From Botryosphaeria dothidea (Eukaryota; Ascomycota; Dothideomycetes; Botryosphaeriales; Botryosphaeriaceae): a DNA stretch of 64,000 bases. A model generated the notes under the pieces. That model saw nothing but the letters and a program-made list of their open reading frames with translations. It did no database searches and was not told where the DNA came from. This document shows, piece after piece, positions 36,055 to 47,117 of the stretch. The stretch spans positions 372,001-436,000 of the forward strand of contig WWBZ02000011.1 of the NCBI GenBank assembly GCA_011503125.2, read 5' to 3'. How positions within the stretch are numbered: position 1 is the first letter of the stretch; each line of letters opens with the position of its first letter. Both the position numbers and the translations under genes were made by a program.

Positions 36055-37347
36055 CTACCTCATCAGGTTCGCCATGTTCCTCTTCATGACCTGGCACTTG
36101 ATCTTGAGCGCCTTGACGCTCTGGATGAACAGGTCGTCGCTGTTGAACTGACCGGAGCTCTCGACGTTGAAGATGAAGTGGTCGCGCACGCGGCCCAGCT
36201 TGACCTTGTCCCGGAACTCGTCGTGGCGCAGCACCTCGCGCGTGACCGTGTCGTTGAACGGGTTGACGACGACGGCCTTCTTCTCGCCGGCGTGCGCGGC
36301 CAGCGCCGGGTCGGCGGCGGCCTCATCGTCCGTGATGGCCACCTGGTCGACGACGCCCGGCGGGAAGCAGCGCGCGAACTTCTCGGCGTGCGCGCCGACG
36401 ATGGGCGCGGTGATGGCGATGTGCGGCAGCAGGCGGTAGGTGGCGGTGGCGACGGGCGAGAACTTGGCGTGGTCGGCGCCGATGCCCTTGATGCAGTGCA
36501 TCGAGAGGTTGATGGATTGGCCGGGGCGCAGCTTTGCGATCAGGATGTCCGGGTTGACGGGCTGGATGGCGTCCTCGCCGGCGAAGAGCTCGGCTTGGCG
36601 GCCGGTGGGGATGAACTTGATTTGGTGCGCGTAGACTATGGGATTACGTTAGTGTTCAGCAAGGGATGTGTATGCAGACTCGAGAGAGCGTACCGCTTGA
36701 GTTGATGAATAGCTTCTTTGGGTCCGTCTCGCCCTTCTTCGCCAGGTCCCGTCCGTCCGGGTGCCATTCGCACTGCACGTTCAGCTCGAGGACAACGGTG
36801 TTGTAGTCGGTGTGCGCTCCCTGCTCAGCCTCTCCAGATTCAGGCTTCTTGTACCATGTCATGTTCCTAATAGCCTCCGGGCTGCCCTTCAGCGGGATCA
36901 GGCCCAGACGGTGGGACAGCACCTCGTCTTGGATGATGGAGGTGTTCTTGAGGATGTAAACATCTTCGATGGCCAAGGTAGACAGTTCGGCGATCAGAAT
37001 ACGGCGGAAAGCGTTGGCGATGGCGGCATCGACGCCGACGAGGGAGAACTGGGATTCGAACTGCTCGTTGCGGTGGAACTGGACGCGGAAGTTCTGCGAT
37101 TGGTTAGTGTGTTCAGGCGCGCAGACTATGGCTAGTCGCACATACGTTTCTGAACTTCTCTAGGTCCCAGCGGTGGTCCTCTCCGGGGAAGTGGCCGGGA
37201 AAGTCAGTGGACGAGATGTTGGAGACATGCTCAGCGTGGACGCCGACAATCTGGATTGAATTAGCAAGGCGCGGGTGAACATGGCAAATTGACACATACT
37301 CGGCGACTCTGGAGCTCGTCCTGGGTCGTTTGGCGTTTTGGGACCAT
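36055..37347 (-). CDS. RPC40: RNA polymerases I and III subunit AC40
   Basis: Exons 37347-37300, 37250-37146, 37093-36694 and 36635-36055 (introns of 49, 52 and 58 nt) give 377 residues, in the range of the family. The protein starts MVPKRQTTQDELQSRR, then IVGVHAEHVSNISSTDFPGH. It carries the alpha-subunit dimerisation core (LVGVDAAIANAFRRILIAEL, then DEVLSHRLGLIPL) and the C-terminal half with RPGQSINLSMHCIKGIGADH and SVKALKIKCQVM. It pairs with AC19 to start assembly of RNA polymerases I and III, and so acts in rRNA, 5S and tRNA transcription in the nucleus. It is distinguished from Rpb3 by the missing zinc loop and the AC40-type N-terminus. Divergent from the complex I gene. Confidence 0.95.
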
Positions 37348-37870
37348 TTTGCCAGGCGATATCTTGCTGCGTGTTTGCTGTAGGCGCGTCGAAAAAAGTT
37401 GCGACTGCTCTGCACTTCTCAGGCGGATGAAGTCCGGCCGAGGAATCTGCCGCCTGTGACCGCCCTGGCTCTCGGTTTCGCGGTATGCAGCTGAGGCGTG
37501 CGAAATGCTGGCTGGGAATGCAACACCCATATAGATGGCTGCAAATGACCTTCGGTAGCTTTCGTTCATGAGGAAAAAAATTGCGATTGGATGAGGTTGA
37601 CTTTGCTTAATTTTCTGAGCTTTGCAGTTCAGATTTTGGGCGGCATTCTGAACTCGTAAGTTCTGATGCGTCTGCTGTTGGGCGAGGGGCATGGCCAGAG
37701 TTTCGCACGCCAGAGGCGCCGGGCCGCAGCCAATCGAATCGCCTTGGATTTGTATCGTCGACCTCATCACCCGCCCAGACAGCTACTCGCCCATCGCCTC
37801 TCCACTCTACCACCACCCTCCCCCGGACAATCGACCTGCACAGGGCCCGGCATTGTTCTCACCAGCGACA
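37348..37870. promoter_or_regulatory. Divergent promoter of RPC40 and complex I 49 kDa gene
   Basis: 523 bases lie between the start codons. A CCACCCTCCCCC tract sits shortly before the plus-strand ATG. No TATA box is clear. Confidence 0.45.
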
Positions 37871-39344
37871 ATGCCTGTCTCCCTTGCCAGAATCGCCGGC
37901 AACACTGCCCGGAGGCTCGCCACGGCCTCCCGCGCCCCGACCGCGCGCACCCAACTCCCGCGCTTCAACAACCTCGCCCGCAGCATCTCGACCTCGCTGC
38001 CCCGCCACTACGCCGAGCACGCCGTCGGTGGCACCCAGCTGGTTGAGACGGATGCCGACTATGCCACCCCCGTCAACGAGACGACCCTCCACTCCGAGGA
38101 GGCCGACGCGAAGGGCCGCAAGATCCGCCACTACACCGTCAACTTCGGTCCTCAGCACCCTGCCGCCCACGGCGTGTTGCGTCTGATTCTCGAGCTCAAT
38201 GGCGAGGAGATCGTTCGCGCCGACCCCCACGTCGGCCTGCTGCACCGCGGCACCGAGAAGCTCATCGAGTACCGGACATACCTGCAGGCCTTGCCCTACT
38301 TCGACCGTCTCGACTACGTCTCCATGATGACGAACGAGCAGTGCTACTCGCTGGCCGTCGAGAAGCTGCTGAACATTGAGATTCCGGAGCGCGCCAAGTA
38401 CATTCGGACCCTGTTTGGCGAGATTACCCGTATCCTGAACCACCTCATGTCTGTCCTGTCCCACGCCATGGATGTCGGTGCGTTGACGCCTTTCCTGTGG
38501 GGTTTCGAGGAGCGTGAGAAGCTCATGGTAAGCATTGGACTTGCGGATTGATACACTGGGCGATGTTGGGTTGATGCTTTTGCAGGAATTCTACGAGCGT
38601 GTCTCCGGTGCCCGTCTTCACGCCGCCTACGTCCGCCCCGGTGGCGTTTCCCAGGATCTGCCCATTGGCCTGCTGGACGACATCTACCAGTGGGCCACTC
38701 AGTTCGGCGACCGCATCGATGAGACCGAGGAGCTTCTGACGGACAACCGTATCTGGATCGGCAGGACGAAGGGCGTTGGTGTCGTCTCCGCTGCGGATGC
38801 GCTCAACTACAGTTTCACCGGTGTTATGCTGCGCGGTTCCGGCGTGCCGTGGGATGTCCGCAAGTCGCAGCCCTACGACGCCTACGACCAGGTCGAGTTC
38901 GACGTGCCCGTCGGCCAGAACGGCGACTGCTACGACCGCTACCTCTGCCGCATGGAGGAGTTCAGGCAGTCGCTCCGCATCATCCACCAGTGCTTGAACC
39001 AGATGCCCGCCGGCCCCGTCAAGGTCGAGGACTACAAGATCGCGCCCCCGCCGCGCGCCGCTATGAAGGAGAACATGGAGGCCCTCATCCACCATTTCCT
39101 GCTCTACAGCAAGGGCTACACGGTCCCGCCGGGCGAGACCTACAGCGCCATCGAGGCGCCCAAGGGCGAGATGGGCGTCTTCCTCGTCAGCGATGGCAGC
39201 GAGAGGCCGTACAGGTGTAAGATCAGGGCGCCCGGTTTCGCGCATTTGGGTTGCTTCGACCAGATCTCGAGAGGTCACTTGTTGGCCGATGCCGTCGCTA
39301 TTATCGGTACGATGGATCTGGTGTTCGGTGAGGTGGACAGGTAA
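37871..39344 (+). CDS. NADH:ubiquinone oxidoreductase 49 kDa subunit (complex I, NDUFS2)
   Basis: Two exons (37871-38527 and 38586-39344; 58-nt intron) encode 471 residues. The first about 60 residues are Arg/Ser/Ala-rich and lack acids, a mitochondrial presequence. The mature part has all NuoD/NDUFS2 landmarks: [85 protein letters not shown], and the C-terminal [20 protein letters not shown] and [14 protein letters not shown]. It lies in the peripheral arm near the quinone pocket. The start was placed at the first ATG that gives a presequence; an upstream open stretch lacks ATG and is 5' UTR. Confidence 0.97.
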
Positions 39345-39840
39345 AAACGAGGCGCAAAGAGAGGAGACATGAGGGGGGTATAAGGGGGGTCAAAGGGCAA
39401 CCTACTTTGTACATTTGTTTGTAGTGCAACTTGCCTGACGGCATGGATTTCTTTTGAGTCATTGTTACAGGTGCACGCGAATTGCAGGTGCATAGATTTC
39501 TTAAGGGCATATTGCCTGATTCGCGGTGGATGAAGGAGTTGATTACCCCGGCAAGAATTGGTCTAAGGTAGTCTCCTCTCCTCTTATGCACCATTGAGGG
39601 TCGGCACCTTAAGCACTTATCTTGGAAGAGCTGAGGACTTTCTACAAATGCCTCAATGCTTGCGGAATACTTCAGCTCTCCACAAGATCCCTGCATTTAC
39701 TCCTTTGCAGTTTCTCGTAACCGCATATAGCCATTGCAGATACATACGAGTAAGGGAACCGGAAATCAAAAGATACATCACCATTTCAAAGGTCAACTGC
39801 ACGAAACTCTGTGTCTATTTCTCTTCTAGCCCTCTTCACT
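39345..39840. other. Intergenic, between converging genes
   Basis: 3' UTRs of the complex I gene and of the ChaC gene; no further feature seen. Confidence 0.45.
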
Positions 39841-40945
39841 CTACTTCTCCACCTCTTCCTGCTCCTCGGTGCTCCCCACCTTATGCAACGGATGCCCCTC
39901 CAAGCCCTCCTCCGCTTTCTTCTCCTCCGCCCCCAGCCCCGCGTCACCCTTCGCCTTCCTCGCCTCGACCTCCCTGCACCGCCTCGCCAGATCCGACACG
40001 TGCTCGTCCGCGCTCTCGCGGCTCAGCCCCAGCAGCGCCGTCTCCAGCTGGTACAGGTACTCCTTGTTCTCGCCGCTGGGGCCTTTGCTCACGACGATGT
40101 GCTCGGCCAGCGCCTGCGGGTCCTGCGGCCCGAGGAACTGCGAATTCGAGGGCAGGCCGATGTAGACGAGGCAGTTGATGGGCGCGGTCGACGCTTCGCC
40201 TGCCGGGTGGAACGGCGTGTATTGGATGCTGTAGCCGTTGATCTCGCGGATGTCGAGGTAGTCGCGGACCTCGGCGGCCCGCGAGGCCGGGATGTGGTAG
40301 GCGGCGCCCCAGACCTTCTCGGCGGGGGTGTCGTGCTGAGGGTGCATCTGAGTTAGGATCCTAGTTGTAGGCGTGGGTGGGAGGAGTGCGTACGTGGTCG
40401 GTCAGCGTTTCCCAGTGGGCGCGGTCGATCAGCGTGGCGACTCTACCGGGCGCTTCGGGCGTGCCGCGGTGGTCTTGACTGAGGCGTGGTTGTTGTCAGC
40501 CCGTCGTTGCCTTTGGTCTGCCTGGCTGCCTGCTATGCGCCTGCCGTGGTTGGTCGTGGTGGCGCGTACCTCGCCTATAATCCGGCCGTGTCACTTAGTC
40601 TTCTCCTTGTTCTTCCAGCCATGTGGTTTCTCAACCCGCTATCGTGCCGTTTGCTCGTATTGTTTTTTTTTTTTTCAATGCCGTCCCACGTACCTGCCAA
40701 AAGCGCCGGACATAGCCTTCGATGTAGCCTGGAAGGCGCTGGTCTGTAGGGATTCGGAGGGGGCTCAGTATGGCGGCGCAGCGTATTGTATTTCATGCGG
40801 AGGAAATACCGAAGTGTGGTGGTGGTTTCCATATCAGGCTTCTGTAGGTGGAGCTGGGTTAGAAAATGCTTGGTTGCTGAGGCGGAGAGGGGCAGTGCGC
40901 GTACCCGTAGCCAAACAGCCAGAAATCCTCCTGCGTTTCGGTCAT
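39841..40945 (-). CDS. ChaC-type gamma-glutamylcyclotransferase
   Basis: Six exons: 40945-40905, 40841-40810, 40743-40694, 40574-40570, 40478-40394 and 40347-39841, giving 239 residues. The fourth exon has only 5 nt (GCGAG); with it the frame reads RRFWQASQDHRGTPEAPGR, the expected family stretch, and without it the frame is lost. Family motifs: FGYGSLIWKP at residues 11-20 (substrate loop), LPGYIEGYVRRFWQ, VWGAAYHI, and YLDIREINGY containing the probable catalytic Glu. The last 40 residues are Lys/Glu-rich. ChaC enzymes cleave glutathione to 5-oxoproline and Cys-Gly in the cytosol, lowering glutathione. Intron sizes are 63, 66, 119, 91 and 46 nt. Intron 3 contains a run of T/A. Confidence 0.92.
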
Positions 40946-42295
40946 GGCTAGCGTCGAGTGTTCTGGGAGAGCTCTGTGGAGGGGCCGGGAGCTCTGGACA
41001 TCCCACCTCGCCCTTGGCGCGCGAAACGTCATCCCGCACGGAGCGCACGTCTTCATGTGCCGCCGCGCTTTCCGACGCGCCTAATCCTCAACACCATCGC
41101 CGACCATTTTCCCGTTCCGCTCGCGACATCGCCGTAGGCATCTCCGGACATGTGGACCGCGTTGTACAGTTGTCGTTTGATCTGGTTCCAGCTCCGCTCT
41201 GCCGCTAAGCGCCTGTCTGGGAGCTCTCGATGCCTATTCGCCGATGCGGCACAGCAAGGCTCAATGATGGCAATTTTTGGGGGCTGAGATGCGGAAATAA
41301 CACTGCCATCACATACCGACATGATGGATCCGCGTTTGATCACCCGGCTTTTGACGTTTGCCTGCCGCTAAGCGCCGCTAACTTACTCGCTGCCTTGGCC
41401 GTGATTTGCTGGTGCGGCACAGCATATCTGTCTTCGGGTATCATGGACGGGGGAAACGGATCTAAGCAAAAGCATGGAGATCGCCTTCAGGTGGTGCACG
41501 GCGTCTCCGGATCTCGCTGGTGCAACGCGTAGAAGTGCAGTATGGCAACCGTGGGCTTGAACTGAGCAAGAGATGATTCATTTTCAGAGCCAAACTGCTC
41601 CAATCTAACACGCCCAGCACTTGAGTTGGTCGTGCTTTCAGATGAAAGCTGTTGCGCGTCCTCTTCATGATCCAGTCTACTGTTGGCACGGCCAGAATAC
41701 TCAATTGCCGGACAAGGTTTACGTATCGCACTGCCCACTCACCCCCTGCAGGAGGTAGCGTATGATCACCTACCCTTGACGAGGAATCTTTCACGATTGG
41801 AGGCATTCTCCCCTCGCAGGTATCTTCCTCTTTTGATTCCTGCTGTGCCTCCTTACGCCTCCGAGAAACGGAACAACTGATGGGTCCATGAACAAGTTCT
41901 GTAGATCACCAAGAAATACTCGTGGCGGAGTGTCTCAGTACAGCTTCAACTTGGCCTGGCTGCCTGGATATCCTGGCCTTCAACTGGCTACCGAGCAGGC
42001 AGTGGCTATGTCCTATCGCCGTGGAGCCCCATGTCGAAAGAGCGATGCCCTAAGAATAGCGTTCACAGCGCGGCCCGTCCCTACCGCGCATACGGAACAG
42101 CTTGCTAGGCAACGAACCTTCTCCTCTGCTGTGTGAATCATGGCTAGGAATCCATGTATAAATGAGCCGTATTTGCGAGATGAATCCTGCCAGCCCAAGC
42201 AAGCTTCTTTTCTCACTTCATCCTTATACCCCGAGTATTTTCTATCTCTACTGAACTCCTCTAAGCTATCCTCACCACAAAGTATAAGCCCAAAT
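40946..42295. other. Intergenic, divergent promoters of ChaC and dynamin-like genes
   Basis: About 1.35 kb with no credible gene. Short direct similarity (CCGCTAAGCGCC near 41203 and 41367; TGCGGCACAGCA near 41244 and 41413) suggests small duplicated blocks. Confidence 0.4.
42157..42163 (+). promoter_or_regulatory. TATA-like box before the dynamin-like gene
   Basis: TATAAAT lies 133 bases before the chosen ATG at 42296. It falls downstream of an in-frame ATG at 42140, which argues that translation starts at 42296. Confidence 0.35.
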
Positions 42296-44613
42296 ATGCC
42301 TGAATTTTTCACATCAATCCCCGGCACTTTCGAAGACTCGCCCGAATCGATCGCCGAACAGCTGGAGGACTTTCAGCTTGATGAGCAACCCCAAACCATG
42401 GATGCCTCAATCGAGGATCTGGCTCTGGGCCAGCTCAAGAACCACGACCAATCCGACCTCCTCGATGCCATCGACGAGCTGCGCGCGCAGGGGATAAGCA
42501 AACACATCGACCTGCCCCAGCTGATCGTCTGCGGCGACCAGTCCTCCGGCAAGAGCTCCCTCCTCGAAGCCATCACCCAACTCCCCTTCCCCACCAAAGA
42601 CGGCATCTGCACCACCTTCGCCACCGAAGTCGCCCTGCGCCGCTCCAGCCGCCGCGAAGTCAAAATCACCATCATCCCGGGCCCGTCGCGCAGCGACGCC
42701 GACAAGGAGCGCCTCCGCCGCTTCCACGCCTCCTTCACCAACGCCGCCGACTTCCCGGCCCTCATCGACGACGCGAAGCGCTGCATGAACCCAGGCGGCC
42801 ACGACGATGCGGAGCGATCCATCAACGACGACGTCCTCCACATCGACATCTCCGGCCCCAGCTGGGCGCCCCTGACCATCGTCGACCTGCCGGGCCTGAT
42901 CCAGTCCGAGTCGCGCGGCCAGACGGCCGAAGACGTGCGCACCGTCAAGGCGCTGGTGCGCCGCTACATGGCGAACCCGCGCTCGGTCGTGCTGGCCGTG
43001 GTCGCCGCGCACTACGACTTCGCGAACCAGGGCATCCTGCGGCTGGCGCGTGAGGCGGACCGCGACGGCACGCGCACGCTGGGCATCGTCACCAAGCCGG
43101 ACAGGCTGAACGAGGGTACGCAGGAGGAGCGGGGCGTCGTGCGCTTGGCCAAGAACCTGGAGCACCCGCTCGCGCTGGGGTGGCACGTCGTGAAGAACCG
43201 CGACCACCGCATGGAGGGGTGCTCGTCGGACGAGCGGGACCGGGCGGAGCGCGAGTTCTTCGAGCGCGGCATCTGGAGCAGCATCGTCAAGCCGCACGTC
43301 GGCGTGGATGCGCTGAGGAGGCGGCTGGCGGCCATACTGCTGCAGCAGATCCGCAAGGAGCTGCCCGTGCTGGTGCAGGAGATCGAGAAGGGCGCCGCCG
43401 AGTGCGAGGCCCAGCTCGAGAGGCTCGGCGAGCCGCGCGAGCAGGCGAAGGAGCAGAAGGCGTATTTGGTGGGCATCAGCAAGGCGTTTGAGCGGCTCAC
43501 GCTCGAGGCCGTGCAGGGCACGTATCAGCACTCGTTCTTCACGGAGCCGTCGGAGGAGGAGTCACATGACCGTCGCCTGCGCGCGGTGGTGCAGAACTCC
43601 AACGAGGAGTTTGCGTACGTCATGCAGAAGTACGGACATAGGTACACCGTCTCCGATGGCGAGACCGTCGAGGCCCAACCGGAAGTGCGGAGGGCATCGC
43701 TCGGCAGCTCCGCCTCCTACGCCTCGTCCTCGCTCGAGAACGCCGCTCCCAAACCCAAGGTCGTCTCGCGGTACGAGTACCTGCAGGAGATCCAGGAGAT
43801 GGTGCGCAACCGCCGCGGCCGCGAGCTGCCGGGAACGTACAACCCACTCCTGATCTGCGACGTCTTCAGGAAGCAGGCGGAGCCGTGGGCCGGCATCGCA
43901 AAGGCGCACGCCGATGTCGTCTGGCAGGCGGCGCGGGGCTTCCTCGAGACGCTGCTGGGCACGCTGACGGAGGGCCACACCTACTTGGCGCTGCTGGAGG
44001 AGCATATCCAGCCAATCATGGATGAGAGGAGGAAGGACCTCTTCTCGAAGATCGATGAGCTGCTGAAGCCGTACAAGAACGGCCATTTGATCACGTACCA
44101 TCCTCTATTCGTGGCATCAATTGAGCAGATCAGGAAGAACAGGGCGCTGGGTTGTGTTCTGGAGAAATTCTCAAAGTGGCATGGTACCTTACCGGTGGAG
44201 ACTACGCTAGAGGAGCTCACGAATGTGATTGAGTCGGCCGATGAAGAGGCTCATGATCAATATGCTTCGTTCGAGCTGCTTTATTGCATGGAGGCTTACT
44301 ACAAGGTAATGGCAACATTCACCCGACACAATTGAGGATTTCAGAACTGACAATGATTCAGGTTGCGCTGCACATCTTTGTTGACAATGTCGCCACACTG
44401 GCGGTAGAAAGCTGTCTCGTCAGTTGTCTTCCGGAGATCTTCTCCCCGACTGTTGTGTCGGATATGCCGGACGAGATCCTGTCAAGCCTGGCTTCCGAAT
44501 CTGAGGATACAAAGGCCGAGAGACAGAGGCTTCAAGATAGACTGAAGAGCCTGAAGGATGGACATCGAATCGTGAGAAGGCAGGAGAGGCAGGGCCCGCA
44601 GCCTGGTAGGTAG
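42296..44613 (+). CDS. Dynamin-like GTPase (Mx-like fungal family)
   Basis: Exons 42296-44305 and 44362-44613 (56-nt intron) encode 753 residues. The GTPase domain has G1 GDQSSGKS at about residues 80-87, a conserved Thr region (TKDGICTTFATEVALR), G3 DLPGL near 197 and G4 TKPD near 266. A stalk of long helices follows (LLQQIRKELPVLVQEIEKGA, VMQKYGHRYTV). The C-terminal GED spans the intron: FELLYCMEAYYK then VALHIFVDNVATLAVESCLV and a Lys/Arg-rich coil. There is no PH domain, Pro-rich tail or membrane segment, which fits the many fungal dynamin-like paralogs close to Mx rather than Vps1 or Dnm1. Its role is unknown; membrane remodelling or defence are guesses. Confidence 0.9.
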
Positions 44614-44881
44614 ATCTCGGTCAGTTGCAGGCCACTACTTCCCCTTTCTCCTTTTTTCTTTTGTCAATAGATTCCACCAAGAATAGACATTTCTCATCAT
44701 ATATCTTTGCTCCTCGATCGACGCCGTGCTCGGGCTAACGCGAGAATCCGTAGCCTCGCAAAAGTCCGCAACTTCGACCAAAGGAGCGCCTCGAGCCAGT
44801 CCTCCTCCTCCCTGCCGCCAAAACACCCCAGCTCGAAGCACAACACCAACGCCCTCGCTTTCGAACTCCGTCCAGTCCGGC

Positions 44882-45192
44882 ATGACTTCCGTCCTGCCCA
44901 CGCCCGCAAACTCTCCCGAACGCGGCGACACTAAGAAAAGTAACGGAACCCCCGTCTCTCCGCCAGTGAGATCTCGTGGCTGACGAGAAAGCCCTCCCCA
45001 GAAGCGCCGACCCGATTCTCTGAGGAATACGGGCGCTCACAGACGGTCTTCCCGCCCGTTCAGCCCTTCGAAGAACTCTTTGTGAGTAAGAAGCAGGAGG
45101 AGGAGGCGGCGGCGGCAGAGGCCGGCTGCCCAGTGGCGGCATTATCAGCGGGGTTGGCCAACTTCCATATTTCCGATGCGCGGCGGCGGTAG
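44882..45192 (+). CDS. Small uncharacterised protein (82 aa), hidden by a 62-nt intron
   Basis: Exon 1 (44882-44939) encodes MTSVLPTPANSPERGDTKK plus one base; exon 2 (45002-45192) continues APTRFSEEYGRSQTVFPPVQ then PFEELFVSKKQEEEAAAAEA and ends SDARRR. Intron 44940-45001 has a GTAACG donor, a CTGAC branch-like site and a CCCCAG acceptor, and its length is what joins the two frames. A GTGAGT further on is read through because the frame stays sensible to a TAG at 45190. The protein is small, hydrophilic and without signal or membrane segment. LPTPANSP-type N-termini occur in short fungal regulatory proteins, but I cannot name a family. It follows the dynamin-like gene by 268 bases on the same strand. 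Confidence 0.6.
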
Positions 45193-46109
45193 CGACGTTG
45201 AGAATCCGCCCGCCTCCTTTTGCTTTTTCTTTTTCCGCTTCGGATTCCTTCTCGATCTCTTCTGGAATCGTTGTTGCTTTTTCCTCGCAGCGCGGATCCG
45301 GGGGGCGGATCGACTGGCGATGATGTGTGTGATTGGCGAGTCGGGGTGCGTGTAAGACGTAAGGAGGACAGGGGTTGTGATTGGTGAGCGGGCAGGCAGG
45401 GACTGCATCATCGTCATCCGTTCGGCTTTTGCCTTGGTTCTGGCTCTTGAGGGGCGCTGCAAGACGCACGCAATTTTGCTCTTTTGGGAGGGGCCCGCGA
45501 ACGGGAGATGCTTGCTCTGAGCTGTGGTATTTTATCTCCTTTAGATGTTGGTGCTCGGATATAGCATGAGGTTGTGCAAAGAGAGAGCTGTGTGCGGTGG
45601 GCTAAGCCTTTCCCGCAGCGCACATCAGGTCCACATCAAGCACGTCCATGTTCTTTTGCCCAGCAAGACCCCACGTTTCAGATTGCTCATTCACGCGCTA
45701 CGCGCTGGAGAATTGTCTAAGAAGTGGAAATGGCAATCTTTGAGAGGGGAAATATAACAGATCACATTTCCTCTTCCGGTGGCGGCAAATCCGTCAGAGG
45801 TACCATCCCACGCGAGAGGCGAACCACTCAGGTCCAACAACCCCCCCCCCCAACGCCCTGCCTTGCTAAATACAGCACACATGAACCCTCTCGCATGGAG
45901 GGTGAGGCAAAAGGGTGTGAGGCAGAACTACACCCTCATATCCTTGCTCTCTCCCCTTCTTGCCTGCCATTTCTCGGGCCAAAGGGGCAAAAATTACCGA
46001 CCGGATTTCGAAGTGTTGACTCAAACACTCCGAAAGTTGAGCGTGTACAGGGGATGGCTGCAGCAGCGGCAACGGCTTTCAATAGAAAATGACTTCACAT
46101 AGCAAGTTT

Positions 46110-46138
46110 GAAGCATCCGTCCGGACATAAGTGTATCA
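46110..46138 (+). repeat. Diverged single copy of the 33.5 kb hairpin arm
   Basis: GAAGCATCCGTCCGGACATA followed by AGTGTATCA. Over the first 26 bases it matches the reverse complement of 33575-33600 at 23 positions; all three differences are transitions. Confidence 0.6.
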
Positions 46139-46253
46139 CGTTTCTAGCAACTGCGCATCCGGACAGCCCTAGCGTAGGCTTAACCCGGCGGAGCATCGCA
46201 TTCAGCACTAATCATCAACTGCAGCACACCCTTCTGTAAGCACGTCTTCTGTT

Positions 46254-46277
46254 ACACACACACACACATATATATAT
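46254..46277. repeat. AC/AT dinucleotide microsatellite
   Basis: A run of AC dinucleotides passes into AT dinucleotides. Confidence 0.85.
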
Positions 46278-47117
46278 TCCCTTTCGCGCACATCCCGGAC
46301 TTTCACTCAATCACCGACGCTTCGACCTTCCTTCCAATCGCCGAGAGCGGCAATGGATCTCCTTTCGAGAAAAAATGCCCGACCCCACGCTTGCTCCGAG
46401 ATATTGCGGAGGCGGAGCATTGGCGGGAGGGAGATGCATGCATGACGGTGGGTACTCCTCGCATACAGACCACTCCATGCAGCTAGGGGGTTGCGGGAAT
46501 ATTTGGAGATAGTGGGGAGAGAGAGAAGTGGAGACGATCTCTGAATTTGGGGTTGTCTTCCGTACGGGGAGGTCTCGTGTGGGGAAGACGGAAGAGGCGA
46601 TGTTTCAGTCGAGGAGAGGGGTAATTTTCTCCGAAGATAAGGTGGGCGGGACGGTAGATGGTCTGATAGTTGGTGGTGCTCAGGTATGCTCTCGGAGGCT
46701 TCAATTGGATAGCCCACGAAGACTTATCAAACCATCAGGCTGGTACTACACTGATAGTGCGACAAAACCAACGAATGAATAACACATTATGGAGCCATTT
46801 CCGAGTAAAGAGGTGTGATGGTATTGAACTATAGCCGAAGGTCGAAAACCGAGCTCGCTTTTGCAGCAAACGATTATGCCTACCCATCCACCAGGCGCCG
46901 CGTCATGCCAACAAGAAAAGGTGCTAGAAACAGTCAATCCACCCGTGCATAAATGCATCAACGAATAAACCCCAAGGAAGATCAATAAAGCTTTTTCGCG
47001 CTTTTACCAGAAGAATAGAAGACGTCGAAACACCACGCTTTTGCATATGCGATATCAGACATTACCACATCAAGAAACCAAAGCAACCAGTATCCGGTTC
47101 CACGCCAATTGTTCGCT

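Larger units (their letters stand above)
45193..47117. other. Intergenic with a transposon-end fragment and microsatellite
   Basis: About 1.9 kb. Holds the 3' UTR of the small gene on the left and of the aldolase gene on the right, a diverged copy of the hairpin arm (46110-46138) and an AC/AT microsatellite. No coding frame is convincing. Confidence 0.4.

Noticed and set aside
42140..42295. Upstream in-frame ATG for the dynamin-like GTPase (adds 52 residues)
   Set aside because: A TATA-like box lies downstream of it, and the added residues are not like the family N-terminus. Translation from 42296 is preferred but not proven.
42407..43531. 374-codon minus-strand frame opposite the dynamin-like gene
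   Set aside because: It is an antisense shadow of a GC-rich exon, without start context or family features.
44966..45001. 36-nt intron as an alternative for the small gene
   Set aside because: It joins to a frame that stops soon and loses the coherent EEYGRSQTVFPPVQPFEELF stretch; the 62-nt intron keeps it.
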